64,000 nt of DNA from an uncultured SAR86 cluster bacterium. Lineage in GTDB: Bacteria; Pseudomonadota; Gammaproteobacteria; Magnimaribacterales; AG-339-G14. Below are positions 8,513-18,487 of this stretch, in pieces. Positions within the stretch are counted from its first letter, which is position 1. Every line of letters begins with the position of its first letter. Location of the stretch: the NCBI GenBank assembly GCA_902523885.1, contig CABZAV010000001.1:124001-188000 (forward strand). The letters run 5' to 3'. Under the pieces are notes generated by a model. That model had not been told where the DNA came from, made no database searches, and worked only from the letters and a program-made list of their open reading frames with translations. The translations under genes were made by a program, and so were the position numbers.

Positions 8513-9410
8513 TAAATTCAATAATTATTCTTTCAGCACTTTTCCAAAAATTATCATTGCCTTTTTTAAAATTGACATCCAAAGAAGCTATCTTTTTTTT
8601 GAAATAAATAATTTGATTTGTGTTTAATTTATTTGTTTTTAATTTTAGATTATCTAGGTAATCAAATGGTCCACTAAACTTAGAAGTTGAATCTTCTTTC
8701 AAGAAAGAAATTCTCTCTATTTCTCGAAAAAGGCCCCAAATAATAAGGGCTTCAGATCCTCTTTGAAGTTTAAGATGCTCAAGTATTTTTAGAGATTCCT
8801 CAAGATCTCCTTTTAAGATGGAATTAGATAAATTAAAAATGTCGAAATTTGAGTTTTCAGAAATGAAATTACTCTCAGAATTGTTGTTTAAGGTTTTAAT
8901 CATTTTCAGTTCTTGATAGGAAGAAACTAAATTTCCTTGAGTTTTTTCAATTATTAGATCAATTTGTTCTTCAGAAATCGAGATATTAAATCTTTTCGAA
9001 AGATTCTTTAGCCAAGCTTTTTTTTGGTTGGGCCATATTTTTTGAACTTCAACCTCTTCACTATAATTTAAAAGTTTTTTAAACCAGACTCTGCTTTTGA
9101 TTCTCTCTATTCCTATTACAGAAATAACTAAGCTGGTTGTTTCTGACAAGTTTTTACAGAATTCTTCTAATAATTCTCCTTCGCTTTTAGATGGAGAATT
9201 TTCTAGCCTGAGATCGATTATTTTTTTTGAAGAAAATAAGTCACTGAGTTGTTCTGTCATTAACTCTTCATAAGAAAAAGAATTTTTGGAAAAAAAAATT
9301 TTTCTCTCTTCAAAGCCATTTTTTTTTAATTCAAAGACTAATCTGTTCCTTTCAAGCTCTATAAGAAAATCTTCCGGACCATGAACAAGAAATATATTTT
9401 TTTTAATCAT
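8490..9410 (-). CDS. holA: DNA polymerase III subunit delta
   Basis: Clamp-loader subunit that opens the beta sliding clamp. The 306-residue reading has the divergent HolA pattern: N-terminal NIFLVHGPEDFLIELERNRL, central WPNQKKAWLKNLSKRFNISIS, EKTQGNLVSSYQELKMIKTL, and an all-helical C-terminus. The ATG at 9410 overlaps the lptE stop by 8 bp; longer frames start within lptE. The lptE-holA pairing supports the call, since HolA is poorly conserved in sequence. Confidence 0.9.
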   Translation of the reverse strand: MIKKNIFLVHGPEDFLIELERNRLVFELKKNGFEERKIFFSKNSFSYEELMTEQLSDLFSSKKIIDLRLENSPSKSEGELLEEFCKNLSETTSLVISVIGIERIKSRVWFKKLLNYSEEVEVQKIWPNQKKAWLKNLSKRFNISISEEQIDLIIEKTQGNLVSSYQELKMIKTLNNNSESNFISENSNFDIFNLSNSILKGDLEESLKILEHLKLQRGSEALIIWGLFREIERISFLKEDSTSKFSGPFDYLDNLKLKTNKLNTNQIIYFKKKIASLDVNFKKGNDNFWKSAERIIIEFIKPEFLG

Positions 9411-9876
9411 TGAAGTATAAATAAAGAAAATTTCTGAGTTGATTTTGAGCTTCAAAAAAGAACATTAATTGAAGTTCTTCCATTTTTTTTTCATTTGATA
9501 ATATTTTATTTGTATCATATGGAAAAATTTCCGAAGAACGAAAATTAAATTCTCTGCTTTTACTAGACTTAGTAATTTGCATTGAAATTTCATAATCCAT
9601 CGTTCCGGTTGCAGCAAAGAAATTTCTATCTGTAGCTCCAGTATATTTAGTAATTGTATGTTCAAGAATAGTTATATTTATATCAGCATCCTTCGAATCT
9701 GAAAATTGGAAGTTTAAAAAACCACTTTTCTTCCGCATTTCATTTATAAATTGATTATTTAATAAAGTCTCTTCGTAAAAAATAAAAACTTCAAAAGGTT
9801 CTTTCTTAGAAGAATCTATTGGAGAAAATCCACAAGAAATCAGGATGAAAGAGATTAAAACAATTAAGGGCTTCAT
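9403..9876 (-). CDS. lptE: LPS-assembly lipoprotein LptE
   Basis: Outer-membrane lipoprotein that plugs the LptD barrel for lipopolysaccharide export. The 157 residues begin with a lipoprotein signal ending in LISC (lipidated Cys about 15). The mature part is short and divergent; a TGATDRNFFAATGTMDYEISM segment resembles the LptE beta core. Position between leuS and holA is the conserved gammaproteobacterial order and carries much of the call. It begins 3 bases after the leuS stop. Confidence 0.85.
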   Translation of the reverse strand: MKPLIVLISFILISCGFSPIDSSKKEPFEVFIFYEETLLNNQFINEMRKKSGFLNFQFSDSKDADINITILEHTITKYTGATDRNFFAATGTMDYEISMQITKSSKSREFNFRSSEIFPYDTNKILSNEKKMEELQLMFFFEAQNQLRNFLYLYFND

Positions 9877-9879
9877 TTA

Positions 9880-12270
9880 TTAAACAACAAAATTGATAAG
9901 TTTTTTTTCTATGAAAATAGTTTTTTTAATTTTTTTATCAATGATAAATCTTTTAACATTTTCTAATTCCTTGGAAAGCATAATAATTTCTTTTTCAGAT
10001 TTCTCTTCGTCTAATTCTAATGACCCTCTCAATTTCCCATTTACTTGAATAATTAATTTATAAGTCTTTTCCTCCAACAAATTAGAATCAAAAGTAGGCC
10101 ATGCTTCACTATAAATTTCTCTTCCATTTTGTAAAACATTCCAAAGTTCATGTGTTATGTGAGGACTTATTGGGCTTAGCATTAGAAGAGATGAATCTAT
10201 TATTTTTTTAAATAGTTTTCTTTCTTCCTCAGGAATTTCACTTTTTTGCAATTCTTTTGGTACTGCATTCATTAGTTCCATTATTGCTGCTATAGCTGTA
10301 TTAAATGAATTTCTTCGTTCGAAATCATCCGATACCTTTTTTATAGTTTGATTTAATTTTATTTCTAACGGTTTTAAGTCTAGTGAAGAATTTAGGGCAA
10401 GACTTTTTTGGTTTTTTAGAATAGATGCAAGTTTCCATAACTTGTTTAAAAATTTAAATGATCCTTTTACTCCATCATTAGACCATTCTAAGGATTGCTC
10501 AGGCGGAGAAGCAAACATTGAGAAAAGTCTTACTGTATCGGCACCGTAACGATCAATAAGCTCTTGAGGATTTACAGTATTACCTTGAGATTTTGACATT
10601 TTATTTCCATCCTTAAGGACCATGCCTTGACACAATAGCTTATGGAAAGGTTCTCTAAATTTTACTAGACCCAAATCATTCAAAGCCTTAGAAAAAAATC
10701 TTGAATATAATAAATGCAAAATAGCATGTTCTATTCCTCCGATGTATTGATCTACTGGTAACCAATAATCAACTTCTTCATCAAAAATTTTTTCTGAAGA
10801 TTTGTGAGATGCAAATTTTGCAAAATACCACGAAGATTCAAGGAAAGTATCGAATGTATCAGTTTCTTTAATATATTCATTTCCATTTTTTACTAAAACC
10901 TCAGAGTTTATTTCTTCTTGATTTAGATCCGAAAATGGGATGACATCAGCGGAGTCTTTCTTATTTATCATCATTGGAATAGGTGCGCCCCATTTCCTTT
11001 GTCTTGAAACTCCCCAATTTTTAAGTCGGTAATTTACCTTTTTAGATCCAAAATTATTATCTTTGGCCAGCTTTAAAATCTTTTCAAAAGCTTTTTCAAA
11101 ATCAAGGCCATCAAGTTCATTTCCTGAGTTAATAAGTAAACCTTTTTCTATAAGAGCTTTATCAAGTTCAAGTGCTCCTTCACCTGTGTCAATGACCTGC
11201 TTTATTTCAATATTATATTTTTTGGCAAATTCAAAATCTCTCTGATCGTGACCTGGAACAGCCATTAATGCACCAGATCCATAATCCATCAAAACAAAGT
11301 TAGCAACCCAGACTTCTATTTCTTCTTTTGAAATGGGGTGTTTAGCTTTGATATTTAATTTAAATCCTTTTTTGTCTTCAGATATCCTCTCTGCTTCAGA
11401 TGTAACTCCCTTAGAATTATTCTTTAACCATTCTTCAAGATTTTTATCCTCTTTAGCTAAATTGGTAACAATAGGATGCGCAAGAGAAAGCGCAAGAAAA
11501 GAAACTCCCATGATGGTATCTGGTCGAGTCGTAAAAACCTCAATATGTTCTTTATTTGACAGACTAAATTTGAATTCCATCCCGATCGATTTACCAATCC
11601 AATTTTTTTGCATTGTTTTTACTTGCTCAGGCCAATCTTTTAAAGAGTCAAGTTCAGAGAGAAGTTCTTCTGCATAGTCGGTTATTTTAAAAGCCCACTG
11701 ATCTATAGTTTTTTTTTCAACATCTGCTCCTGATCTCCAGCCTTTACCATCAATTACTTGTTCATTTGCCAAAACCGTTTGGTCTACTGGATCCCAATTT
11801 ACTTCTGTTTTTTCTCTTATAACTAATCCTTTTTTATACATTTCGCAGAAAAGCCACTGCTCCCACTTGTAATATTCCTCGTCGCAAGTTTTTAGTTCTC
11901 TTCGCCAATCATAGGCAAATCCTAAAGAAGAGAGCTGTCTTTTCATAAATTGGATATTGTCCTCAGTCCATTTTTTTGGTGAGACATTATTTTGAATAGC
12001 GGCATTCTCTGCTGGAAGACCAAATGCGTCCCATCCCATAGGCTGCATAACATTCATACCTTTCATTCTCTGATATCTAGAAATTACGTCTCCGATTGTG
12101 TAATTTCTTACATGCCCCATGTGCAATTCTCCTGAGGGGTAAGGAAACATACTTAAACAGTAATATTTTTCTTTTTTATTATCAGGATTAACTTCAAAAG
12201 ATTTATTTTTTTCCCAGTAAGCTTGAGCTTTTTTTTCTAAATCAGCAGGATTATAGGAATCTTCTTTCAT
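9880..12270 (-). CDS. leuS: leucyl-tRNA synthetase
   Basis: Charges tRNA-Leu. The class I motifs are HMGH (residues 50-53) and KMSKS (about 557-561). The CP1 editing domain is present and looks intact (TTRPDTIMGVSFLAL and MAVPGHDQRDFEFA). The WGVSRQRKWGAPIP segment leads into a shortened insertion before the conserved TFDTFLESSWYFAKF and GGIEHAILHLLYSRFF. The C-terminal domain with IIQVNGKLRGS is retained. At 796 residues it is about 60 shorter than the E. coli enzyme (860), in line with trimming elsewhere in the window. The start overlaps the accC stop by one base. Confidence 0.97.
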   Translation of the reverse strand: MKEDSYNPADLEKKAQAYWEKNKSFEVNPDNKKEKYYCLSMFPYPSGELHMGHVRNYTIGDVISRYQRMKGMNVMQPMGWDAFGLPAENAAIQNNVSPKKWTEDNIQFMKRQLSSLGFAYDWRRELKTCDEEYYKWEQWLFCEMYKKGLVIREKTEVNWDPVDQTVLANEQVIDGKGWRSGADVEKKTIDQWAFKITDYAEELLSELDSLKDWPEQVKTMQKNWIGKSIGMEFKFSLSNKEHIEVFTTRPDTIMGVSFLALSLAHPIVTNLAKEDKNLEEWLKNNSKGVTSEAERISEDKKGFKLNIKAKHPISKEEIEVWVANFVLMDYGSGALMAVPGHDQRDFEFAKKYNIEIKQVIDTGEGALELDKALIEKGLLINSGNELDGLDFEKAFEKILKLAKDNNFGSKKVNYRLKNWGVSRQRKWGAPIPMMINKKDSADVIPFSDLNQEEINSEVLVKNGNEYIKETDTFDTFLESSWYFAKFASHKSSEKIFDEEVDYWLPVDQYIGGIEHAILHLLYSRFFSKALNDLGLVKFREPFHKLLCQGMVLKDGNKMSKSQGNTVNPQELIDRYGADTVRLFSMFASPPEQSLEWSNDGVKGSFKFLNKLWKLASILKNQKSLALNSSLDLKPLEIKLNQTIKKVSDDFERRNSFNTAIAAIMELMNAVPKELQKSEIPEEERKLFKKIIDSSLLMLSPISPHITHELWNVLQNGREIYSEAWPTFDSNLLEEKTYKLIIQVNGKLRGSLELDEEKSEKEIIMLSKELENVKRFIIDKKIKKTIFIEKKLINFVV

Positions 12271-13610
12271 TAATTTATATCTAAAACTTTTTCTAAGTAG
12301 TTTATAGATATATTTGCTTTTCTAAAGTTCTCTTCGCTTAAAATAATTTCTTGTAGTTCTTTGTTCGTATCTATTCCTTCAACAAAAAATTCTTCTAAAG
12401 CAAAGGACATTCGACACAAAGCTTCTTCTCTGTCTTTACCCTGTGTACAAATTTTTGCTATCAAAGCATCATAATAAGGAGAAATAATGCATCCGTCATA
12501 AACGTGAGAATCGACTCTCACTCCAATACCCCCTGGCTTACCCCATTCTGTTATCTTTCCTGGAGACGGAATAAATGTTTTTGGATGTTCAGCATTTATT
12601 CGACACTGAATTGCATGACCACGAACACTAATTTCTTCTTGTTTTATTTCAAGTTCTTCACCTGCTGCTATTCCAATTTGAAGCTTAACTAGATCATAAT
12701 CGGTAATCATTTCCGAAACAGTATGTTCAACCTGTAATCTAGTATTCATTTCTATGAAATAAAATTCTTCATCTTTGTATAAAAACTCAAAAGTTCCAGC
12801 ACCTTTGTATTTCATTTTTTTACAGCATTCAGTACACAATTTAAATAATTCTTGTTTTTTTTCTTCAGGAATATTTAAAGCTGGAGCTTCTTCAACAATT
12901 TTTTGATTTTTCCTTTGAATCGAACAATCCCTTTCATAAAAATGAAGTGCATTTCCAAAATTATCTGCTAAAACTTGGACCTCAATATGTCGAGGGCTAT
13001 CAAGAAATTTCTCTAAATATATTTCATCGCTTCCAAAACTGTTTAAAGCCTCTTGCTGAGTCAATTTCATTTTTGGAATTAAATCCTTTTCTTCATAGAC
13101 TATTGAGATTCCTCTTCCTCCGCCTCCAGCCGCTGCTTTTATCATTATTGGATAACCAATTTCTTTAGCTTTTGACAAAGTTTCCCTGTTGGTAGCCGAA
13201 ACCCTCCCGCTTCCTGGTACGCACTGTAAACCAGCATCAACAGCCATCTCTTTTGCTGAAATTTTATTACCCATAATTCTTATAGATTCTGGATCTGGAC
13301 CGATGAACGTGTAGCCACTTGCTATTACTTGTTCAGCAAAATGATCATTCTCCGCTAAAAAGCCTACCCCTGGATGAATAGCCTCAGCATTAGTTAATTC
13401 ACATGCACTTATAATTGCAGGAATATTCAAATAACTTTTTGATGACTCAGGAGGACCAATGCATACAGCCTCATCAGCCATTTTTACATGTTTTAAATCT
13501 TTGTCAGCCTCTGAATATATTGCAACCGTGCCGATACCCATTTCTTTGCATGCTTTAAGAACTCTAAGAGCAATCTCACCTCTATTGGCGATTAAAATTT
13601 TTGAGAACAT
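12270..13610 (-). CDS. accC: acetyl-CoA carboxylase, biotin carboxylase subunit
   Basis: ATP-dependent carboxylation of biotin on AccB, the first half of the committed step of fatty-acid synthesis. The 446 residues match the family. They show the N-terminal KILIANRGEIALRV, the glycine-rich ATP-grasp loop KAAAGGGGRGI, ERDCSIQRKNQKIVEEAPA, and EMNTRLQVEHTVSE with the catalytic Arg/Glu. It directly follows accB with no gap and is followed by leuS. Confidence 0.97.
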   Translation of the reverse strand: MFSKILIANRGEIALRVLKACKEMGIGTVAIYSEADKDLKHVKMADEAVCIGPPESSKSYLNIPAIISACELTNAEAIHPGVGFLAENDHFAEQVIASGYTFIGPDPESIRIMGNKISAKEMAVDAGLQCVPGSGRVSATNRETLSKAKEIGYPIMIKAAAGGGGRGISIVYEEKDLIPKMKLTQQEALNSFGSDEIYLEKFLDSPRHIEVQVLADNFGNALHFYERDCSIQRKNQKIVEEAPALNIPEEKKQELFKLCTECCKKMKYKGAGTFEFLYKDEEFYFIEMNTRLQVEHTVSEMITDYDLVKLQIGIAAGEELEIKQEEISVRGHAIQCRINAEHPKTFIPSPGKITEWGKPGGIGVRVDSHVYDGCIISPYYDALIAKICTQGKDREEALCRMSFALEEFFVEGIDTNKELQEIILSEENFRKANISINYLEKVLDIN

Positions 13611-14072
13611 TTATTCTTCTATTACAAAAAGAGCTTCCCCATATTCAACTGGCTCAGCATCAGAAATTAAGATTTCTTTGATTATTCCGTTGTAATCTGA
13701 TTTAACCTCATTCATCATTTTCATAGCTTCGATGATGCATAACACATCACCTTCAGAAACTTTATCTCCGACTTTAACAAACGGCTCAGCTCCAGGATTA
13801 GGAGAGCTATAAAAAGTTCCAACCATAGGAGAATTTATACTTTTTCCGTCTATGACTTTGGTCTCGGCTGTTTCAGAAGTCTCTTTTTTAGTTTCTGTCT
13901 CTGAAGAAGGAGATTCCATTACTTGAGGTGAGGGAGTAATCTTTTGGGGGGCTTGAAAAGATCCTGCAGATTTAACCAATTTAACCGATTCTTCACCTTC
14001 TTTAATTACAATTTCATTCAAAGAAGAATTTTCTAGCATTTCAATTAATTTTTTTACTTTTCTAATATCCAT
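13611..14072 (-). CDS. accB: acetyl-CoA carboxylase, biotin carboxyl carrier protein
   Basis: Carries biotin between the carboxylase and transferase reactions. The 153-residue protein has an N-terminal helical segment (1-35), a Pro/Ser/Thr/Glu-rich linker (about 38-75) and the C-terminal biotinyl domain with the attachment motif EAMKMMNEV (biotinyl-Lys about 118) and the thumb-containing region GTFYSSPNPGAEPFVKVGD. The aroQ-accB-accC order is standard in gammaproteobacteria. Confidence 0.96.
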   Translation of the reverse strand: MDIRKVKKLIEMLENSSLNEIVIKEGEESVKLVKSAGSFQAPQKITPSPQVMESPSSETETKKETSETAETKVIDGKSINSPMVGTFYSSPNPGAEPFVKVGDKVSEGDVLCIIEAMKMMNEVKSDYNGIIKEILISDAEPVEYGEALFVIEE

Positions 14073-14080
14073 AATAACTC

Positions 14081-14515
14081 CTAGGTTTTTTCCATTGCCA
14101 AATTTAAGGCTGCCTCGTACCCTTTATCTCCAAATCCAGAAATAATTCCTAACGCAATATCAGAAAAGTAAGATTTTTCTCTAAAACTTTCTCTGCCGTA
14201 TATATTACTTATGTGAATTTCAATCATAGGAATGTCCACGCCTAAAATTGCATCTCTCAATGCAACACTTGTGTGCGTAAAGGCTCCAGGATTAAATAAT
14301 ATACAAGAGACTTTATTTTTTTTTGCGTCTTGAATTGCATTTACTAATTCGTGTTCAGCATTGCTTTGAAAACATGAAAGATTGATAGAATTGTTTTTAG
14401 CTATTTCTAGAAGATTTGACTCAATTTCCTCTAAAGTAAGTGAACCATAGATTTCTTTTTCTCTAGTGCCTAAGAGATTTAAGTTAGGCCCATTTAGTAA
14501 AAGAATGCTTTTCAT
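14081..14515 (-). CDS. aroQ: 3-dehydroquinate dehydratase, type II
   Basis: Dehydrates 3-dehydroquinate in the shikimate pathway. The 144-residue protein has type II motifs: [16 protein letters not shown] with the active-site Tyr, [31 protein letters not shown] and [17 protein letters not shown]. Length is normal. It lies 8 bases upstream of accB and 36 bases downstream of the short DsbD-like gene. Confidence 0.96.
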   Translation of the reverse strand: MKSILLLNGPNLNLLGTREKEIYGSLTLEEIESNLLEIAKNNSINLSCFQSNAEHELVNAIQDAKKNKVSCILFNPGAFTHTSVALRDAILGVDIPMIEIHISNIYGRESFREKSYFSDIALGIISGFGDKGYEAALNLAMEKT

Positions 14516-14551
14516 AGAATTTTAAAGAATTTGACGAATTTTAATGATTTT

Positions 14552-14998
14552 TTAAAGAAATTCAAAGAAAATATTTGATTTATTATCCTTTTTGATTTTA
14601 ATGTTTTTTGAAATTTTTGGGTAACAAATAATATTTTCTAAACATCCTTGGTAAGTAAGTGTCAAGGATTTGTTGGTATATTTATCTAAGTTTCTTACCA
14701 ATAAGTCCAAATTATTCCTATATATTAAGCTTTCTCCTAGAAATTCATCTTCAATTTTTAATAGTTTCCCAATACTCTCATAGGAGATATCGTTTTGGCC
14801 ATCTTTTAAAGACAATTGTTCTGAGTATATATAAGATTTTTTATTTATTAATATGGAAATAATAAGATCGTCTTCATATTCTCTTGATGAAAGTTTGAAT
14901 GAATCTTCAGAGGACAATATTTCAGAAGAAAAAAAATTTTCCGATGAAGAGTGAATATTCAGGGTTAAGAATAAAAAAGGAATGAGTATTTTTTTCAT
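14552..14998 (-). CDS. stand-alone DsbD N-terminal (nDsbD-like) periplasmic domain
   Basis: The 148-residue protein has a signal peptide (about 1-18) and one immunoglobulin-like domain ending in LTYQGCLENIICYPK. That Cys-x5-Cys motif equals the redox pair of the DsbD N-terminal domain (YQGCADAGFCYP in E. coli). Full DsbD adds an eight-helix membrane domain and a C-terminal thioredoxin domain; neither follows here, since the stop is 36 bp from aroQ. Full-length dsbD occupies this place before aroQ-accB-accC in pseudomonads. I infer either a reduced DsbD or a free domain reduced by another partner. The family call is fairly sure; the role is unknown. Confidence 0.75.
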   Translation of the reverse strand: MKKILIPFLFLTLNIHSSSENFFSSEILSSEDSFKLSSREYEDDLIISILINKKSYIYSEQLSLKDGQNDISYESIGKLLKIEDEFLGESLIYRNNLDLLVRNLDKYTNKSLTLTYQGCLENIICYPKISKNIKIKKDNKSNIFFEFL

Positions 14999-15094
14999 TG
15001 GAATATAACTTTTCTTTAAATTGATTGTCTAACAGTCTACTCAACTAAATATTCTGATGATAAAGTCTCAAAATAACAATCTATTCTTTTAATA

Positions 15095-16759
15095 ATGTCA
15101 AAAAAACGGAAATATTCTTCCTCTTTAGTTGATGGTCCGCTTCAAGCAACATCTAGGTCAATGCTGAGGGCAACAGGATTTAGCGATGATGATTTTTCTA
15201 AACCGCAAGTTGGCGTAGCTTCAACTTGGTCAATGGTTACGCCTTGCAATATGCATATTAATGATTTGGCCTCGCTAATATGTAACTCTATTGATGATGA
15301 AAATTTGAAATCTGTGCTTTTTAATACAATCACGATCTCTGATGGAATATCAATGGGAACATTAGGAATGAGATATTCTTTAGTTTCAAGAGAAGTAATA
15401 GCTGATTCAATCGAAACGGTTGTTGAATGCCAGTCATTTGATGGAGTTGTTGCAATAGGTGGATGCGATAAAAATATGCCAGGTTGTCTGATAGGACTTG
15501 CAAGATTAAACAGACCTTCCATCTTTGTTTACGGTGGCTCAATCAGACCAGGTAAAAATCATACTGACTTAGTAACGGTCATGGAAGGTATTGGAAGTTA
15601 TAGTAGTAATAAGATTTCAGAAAAAGAATTAATTGCAATTGAAAAAACCGCACTACCTGGCCCTGGTTCTTGTGGAGGTATGTATACAGCAAATACTATG
15701 GCATCTGCAATAGAGGCTTTAGGCATGAGCTTGCCTGGAAGTAGCTCTCAAGATGCTATTTCAAAAGAAAAAAAACTAGATTGTAAAAGTATTGGAAAAG
15801 CTATCGACAATCTCTTAGAAAAAGACATAAAACCATCAGACATAATGACGCGCAAAGCATTCGAAAATGCTATCAGAGTAATTATTGCGCTTGGCGGATC
15901 TACAAATGCAGTTTTGCATTTAATTGCAATGGCTAAAAGTATTAATGTTGAGTTAGATATTGATGATTTTGAAAAAATAGGGAAAAAAAGTCCGCTGCTG
16001 GCAGATCTTAGACCATCAGGACATTATTTAATGTCTGAATTAAATGAAATAGGAGGTATTCAGCCATTAATGAAAACTCTTTTGGATGCGGATTTATTAC
16101 ATGGAGATTGTCTTACAGTTACTGGTAAAACTATTTCTGAGAATCTTAAAGATGTTGAACCATACCCTGAAAATCAAAAAATAATCTCGTCTTTGGATAA
16201 ACCTATAAAAAAAGATAGCCACTTGAAAATTTTAAAAGGAAATTTAGCAGAAGAAGGTGCAGTAGCTAAAATAACAGGTAAAGAAGGATTGAGATTTATT
16301 GGAAAAGCAAAAGTTTTCAATTCAGAAGAAGAAACTTTAGATGCAATTTATGGGTCTGAAATTAAGTCGGGAGATGTAATTGTTGTTAGATACGAAGGCC
16401 CAGTAGGAGGACCTGGAATGCGAGAAATGTTAAAGCCTACTTCAGCTATTATGGGACAGGGATTAGGCGATAAGGTTGCTTTTTTAACTGATGGTAGATT
16501 TTCCGGCGGTTCTCATGGGTTCGTTGTTGGTCATATCACTCCTGAAGCTGCAACTGGAGGTTTAATAGGTTTGTTAGAAAACGGAGATGAGGTGACAATT
16601 GATGCAGTAAAAGGAACTATTGATGCAAAATTAACTGAAGATGAAATTACCTTGAGGAAGAAAAATTGGATCAATCCAAAACCAATCCCGAGCAAAGGAG
16701 TTCTTTCAAAGTATGCAAGAAGCGTTAAATCAGCTTCTGAAGGAGCAGTAACTGATTAA
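15095..16759 (+). CDS. ilvD: dihydroxy-acid dehydratase
   Basis: Makes the 2-oxo acid precursors of valine and isoleucine by dehydration. The 554-residue protein has iron-sulfur-cluster and active-site cysteines in [21 protein letters not shown] and [17 protein letters not shown], and C-terminal [16 protein letters not shown]. The length fits the shorter IlvD class rather than the 616-residue E. coli type. It stands alone, divergent from the DsbD-like gene across 96 bp and away from the ilvBHC operon at 21.6 kb that it serves. Confidence 0.96.
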   Translation: MSKKRKYSSSLVDGPLQATSRSMLRATGFSDDDFSKPQVGVASTWSMVTPCNMHINDLASLICNSIDDENLKSVLFNTITISDGISMGTLGMRYSLVSREVIADSIETVVECQSFDGVVAIGGCDKNMPGCLIGLARLNRPSIFVYGGSIRPGKNHTDLVTVMEGIGSYSSNKISEKELIAIEKTALPGPGSCGGMYTANTMASAIEALGMSLPGSSSQDAISKEKKLDCKSIGKAIDNLLEKDIKPSDIMTRKAFENAIRVIIALGGSTNAVLHLIAMAKSINVELDIDDFEKIGKKSPLLADLRPSGHYLMSELNEIGGIQPLMKTLLDADLLHGDCLTVTGKTISENLKDVEPYPENQKIISSLDKPIKKDSHLKILKGNLAEEGAVAKITGKEGLRFIGKAKVFNSEEETLDAIYGSEIKSGDVIVVRYEGPVGGPGMREMLKPTSAIMGQGLGDKVAFLTDGRFSGGSHGFVVGHITPEAATGGLIGLLENGDEVTIDAVKGTIDAKLTEDEITLRKKNWINPKPIPSKGVLSKYARSVKSASEGAVTD

Positions 16760-16769
16760 TCAATTAAAC

Positions 16770-16797
16770 TTGTAAAAAAAAATTACTGCCTCATAAT
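16770..16797 (+). promoter_or_regulatory. candidate trxA promoter, probably giving a leaderless mRNA
   Basis: TTGTAA (16770-16775; 4 of 6 to consensus) and CATAAT (16792-16797; 5 of 6) are separated by 16 bp. The trxA ATG starts only 6 bases after the -10 box, where transcription itself would be expected to begin, and no ribosome-binding site precedes it. Motif-based inference. Confidence 0.5.
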
Positions 16798-16803
16798 ATT
16801 TCT

Positions 16804-17127
16804 ATGTCTAAAACAATTGAGCTTACAGACGATAATTTTGAACATGAAATCTCTAATACAGAGGTTCCCATATTAGTTGATTATTGGGCCGAATGGTGCG
16901 GACCTTGCAAAATGGTTGCTCCAATACTGGAAGAGGTAGCTCAAGATTTAGATGGGAAACTACTTATAGGTAAAGTTGACGTTGATCAAAATAAAGATTC
17001 TGCTTTAAAACAAAAAGTAATGAGCATTCCTACATTAGTTTTATTTAAAAACGGGGAGCCTGTTGATCAAAGGATAGGCGCATTAACGAAAACACAATTA
17101 GAGGATTTTTTAAGCCAACATATTTAA
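16804..17127 (+). CDS. trxA: thioredoxin 1
   Basis: Small cytosolic dithiol reductant. The 107 residues carry the classic WCGPCK site (Cys32, Cys35), preceded by ILVDYWAE and followed by KVDVDQNKDSALKQKVMSIPTLVLF with the cis-proline. Length matches E. coli TrxA (108). The trxA-rho neighbourhood is conserved in gammaproteobacteria. Confidence 0.97.
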   Translation: MSKTIELTDDNFEHEISNTEVPILVDYWAEWCGPCKMVAPILEEVAQDLDGKLLIGKVDVDQNKDSALKQKVMSIPTLVLFKNGEPVDQRIGALTKTQLEDFLSQHI

Positions 17128-17150
17128 CTAGTTAAGCTAGACTAGTTTTT
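17126..17150 (+). terminator. hairpin after trxA, possible weak intrinsic terminator
   Basis: Perfect 7-bp arms AACTAGT (17126-17132) and ACTAGTT (17141-17147) with an 8-base loop are followed by TTT. The stem is AT-rich and overlaps the trxA stop, so termination would be weak. Confidence 0.4.
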
Positions 17151-17224
17151 CAATAGATGTTTAAATACATTTCTTAGCTTACCGCTAACAATTTCCAGAT
17201 TTCAATTTTATTAACATAAAAAGT

Positions 17225-18487
17225 ATGCATTTAGGCGAACTTAAAGCAAAACCCATAGACGAACTTCTCTCTATTGCAGGAGAGATGGGTATCGAAAATA
17301 TTGCGAGATCAAAAAAACAAGACGTAATTTTTAGTATCCTAAAAAAACACTCAAAGTCTGGTGAGGATATAGAAGGAGAAGGAGTGTTAGAGATTCTGAA
17401 TGATGGGTTTGGATTTTTAAGGTCCCCAACTGGATCTTATGTTGCTGGACCAGACGATATTTATGTTTCTCCTAGTCAAATTAGACGTTTCGGTCTAAAA
17501 ACTGGAGATTCTATTTCTGGAAAGATCAGACCTCCAAAAGATGGTGAAAGATACTTTGCCCTTTTAAAAATAGATCTCATTAATTTTGAAGCAACAGACA
17601 AAACAAAAACAAAAATTGCTTTTGAAAATTTAACCCCATTATTTCCTGAAGAAAGAATTGTTATGGAATCCGGCAATGGAACTACAGAAGACCTATCTGC
17701 AAGAATTATTGACTTAATTTCACCAACCGGAAAAGGACAAAGAGGACTTATTGTATCTCCACCTAAGGCAGGAAAAACTTTATTGCTTCAGAGTATCGCT
17801 CATTCAATTGAAAAAAATAGCCCTGAAAGTACTTTAATGGTTTTACTTATCGATGAGAGACCTGAAGAAGTTACTGACATGATTAGAACGGTCAAAGGCG
17901 AAGTAATAGCCAGTACTTTTGATGAGCCTCCTTCGAGACATGTCCAAGTTGCGGAAATGGCAATTGCTAAAGCAAAAAGATTAGTCGAGACAGGAAATGA
18001 CGTAATAATTTTATTAGATTCGATTACTCGTTTAGGAAGAGCATATAATTCCACGCAGGCTTCTTCTGGAAAAATATTAACTGGTGGAGTGGATGCAAAT
18101 GCCCTTGAAAAGCCAAAAAGATTTTTTGGTGCTGCTAGAAACATTGAAGGCGGTGGCAGTTTAACGATCATAGCTACAGCACTTATAGATACTGGTTCTA
18201 GAATGGATGAAGTTATTTATGAAGAATTTAAGGGAACCGGAAATCAAGAAATCCACTTAGATAGAGCTATTGCAGAAAAAAGAATTTTTCCCTCTATCAA
18301 TATAAGAAGATCTGGAACTAGACGAGAAGAATTAATTACAGAAGAGGTCGACTTAGCTAGGATAAATATTTTGAGAAAACTTTTGCATGATATGGAAGAT
18401 ATTAATGCTACTGAATGGCTAATAGATAAGTTAAGAAAGCATAAAACTAATAATGAGTTTTTTGATTCTATGAAAAAATCAAAATAA
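17225..18487 (+). CDS. rho: transcription termination factor Rho
   Basis: Hexameric RNA helicase that ends transcription. The 420-residue protein has the N-terminal Rho helix domain ([18 protein letters not shown]), the RNA-binding cold-shock fold ([32 protein letters not shown]), and the ATPase core with PPKAGKT (about 179-185), [13 protein letters not shown] and the Q-loop/R-loop regions through [11 protein letters not shown]. Length and order equal E. coli Rho (419). A 97-bp leader separates it from trxA. Its 3' end overlaps convergent rsmD by 9 bp. Confidence 0.97.
   Translation: MHLGELKAKPIDELLSIAGEMGIENIARSKKQDVIFSILKKHSKSGEDIEGEGVLEILNDGFGFLRSPTGSYVAGPDDIYVSPSQIRRFGLKTGDSISGKIRPPKDGERYFALLKIDLINFEATDKTKTKIAFENLTPLFPEERIVMESGNGTTEDLSARIIDLISPTGKGQRGLIVSPPKAGKTLLLQSIAHSIEKNSPESTLMVLLIDERPEEVTDMIRTVKGEVIASTFDEPPSRHVQVAEMAIAKAKRLVETGNDVIILLDSITRLGRAYNSTQASSGKILTGGVDANALEKPKRFFGAARNIEGGGSLTIIATALIDTGSRMDEVIYEEFKGTGNQEIHLDRAIAEKRIFPSINIRRSGTRREELITEEVDLARINILRKLLHDMEDINATEWLIDKLRKHKTNNEFFDSMKKSK

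Noticed and set aside
14516-14551. Possible frameshifted remainder of DsbD downstream of the nDsbD-like gene
   Set aside because: Only 36 bp lie before aroQ, far too little for the membrane and thioredoxin domains, so this is a true reduction, not a frameshift.
17800-18171. 123-codon minus-strand frame inside rho
   Set aside because: Antisense shadow of conserved Rho ATPase codons; no start context or family match.
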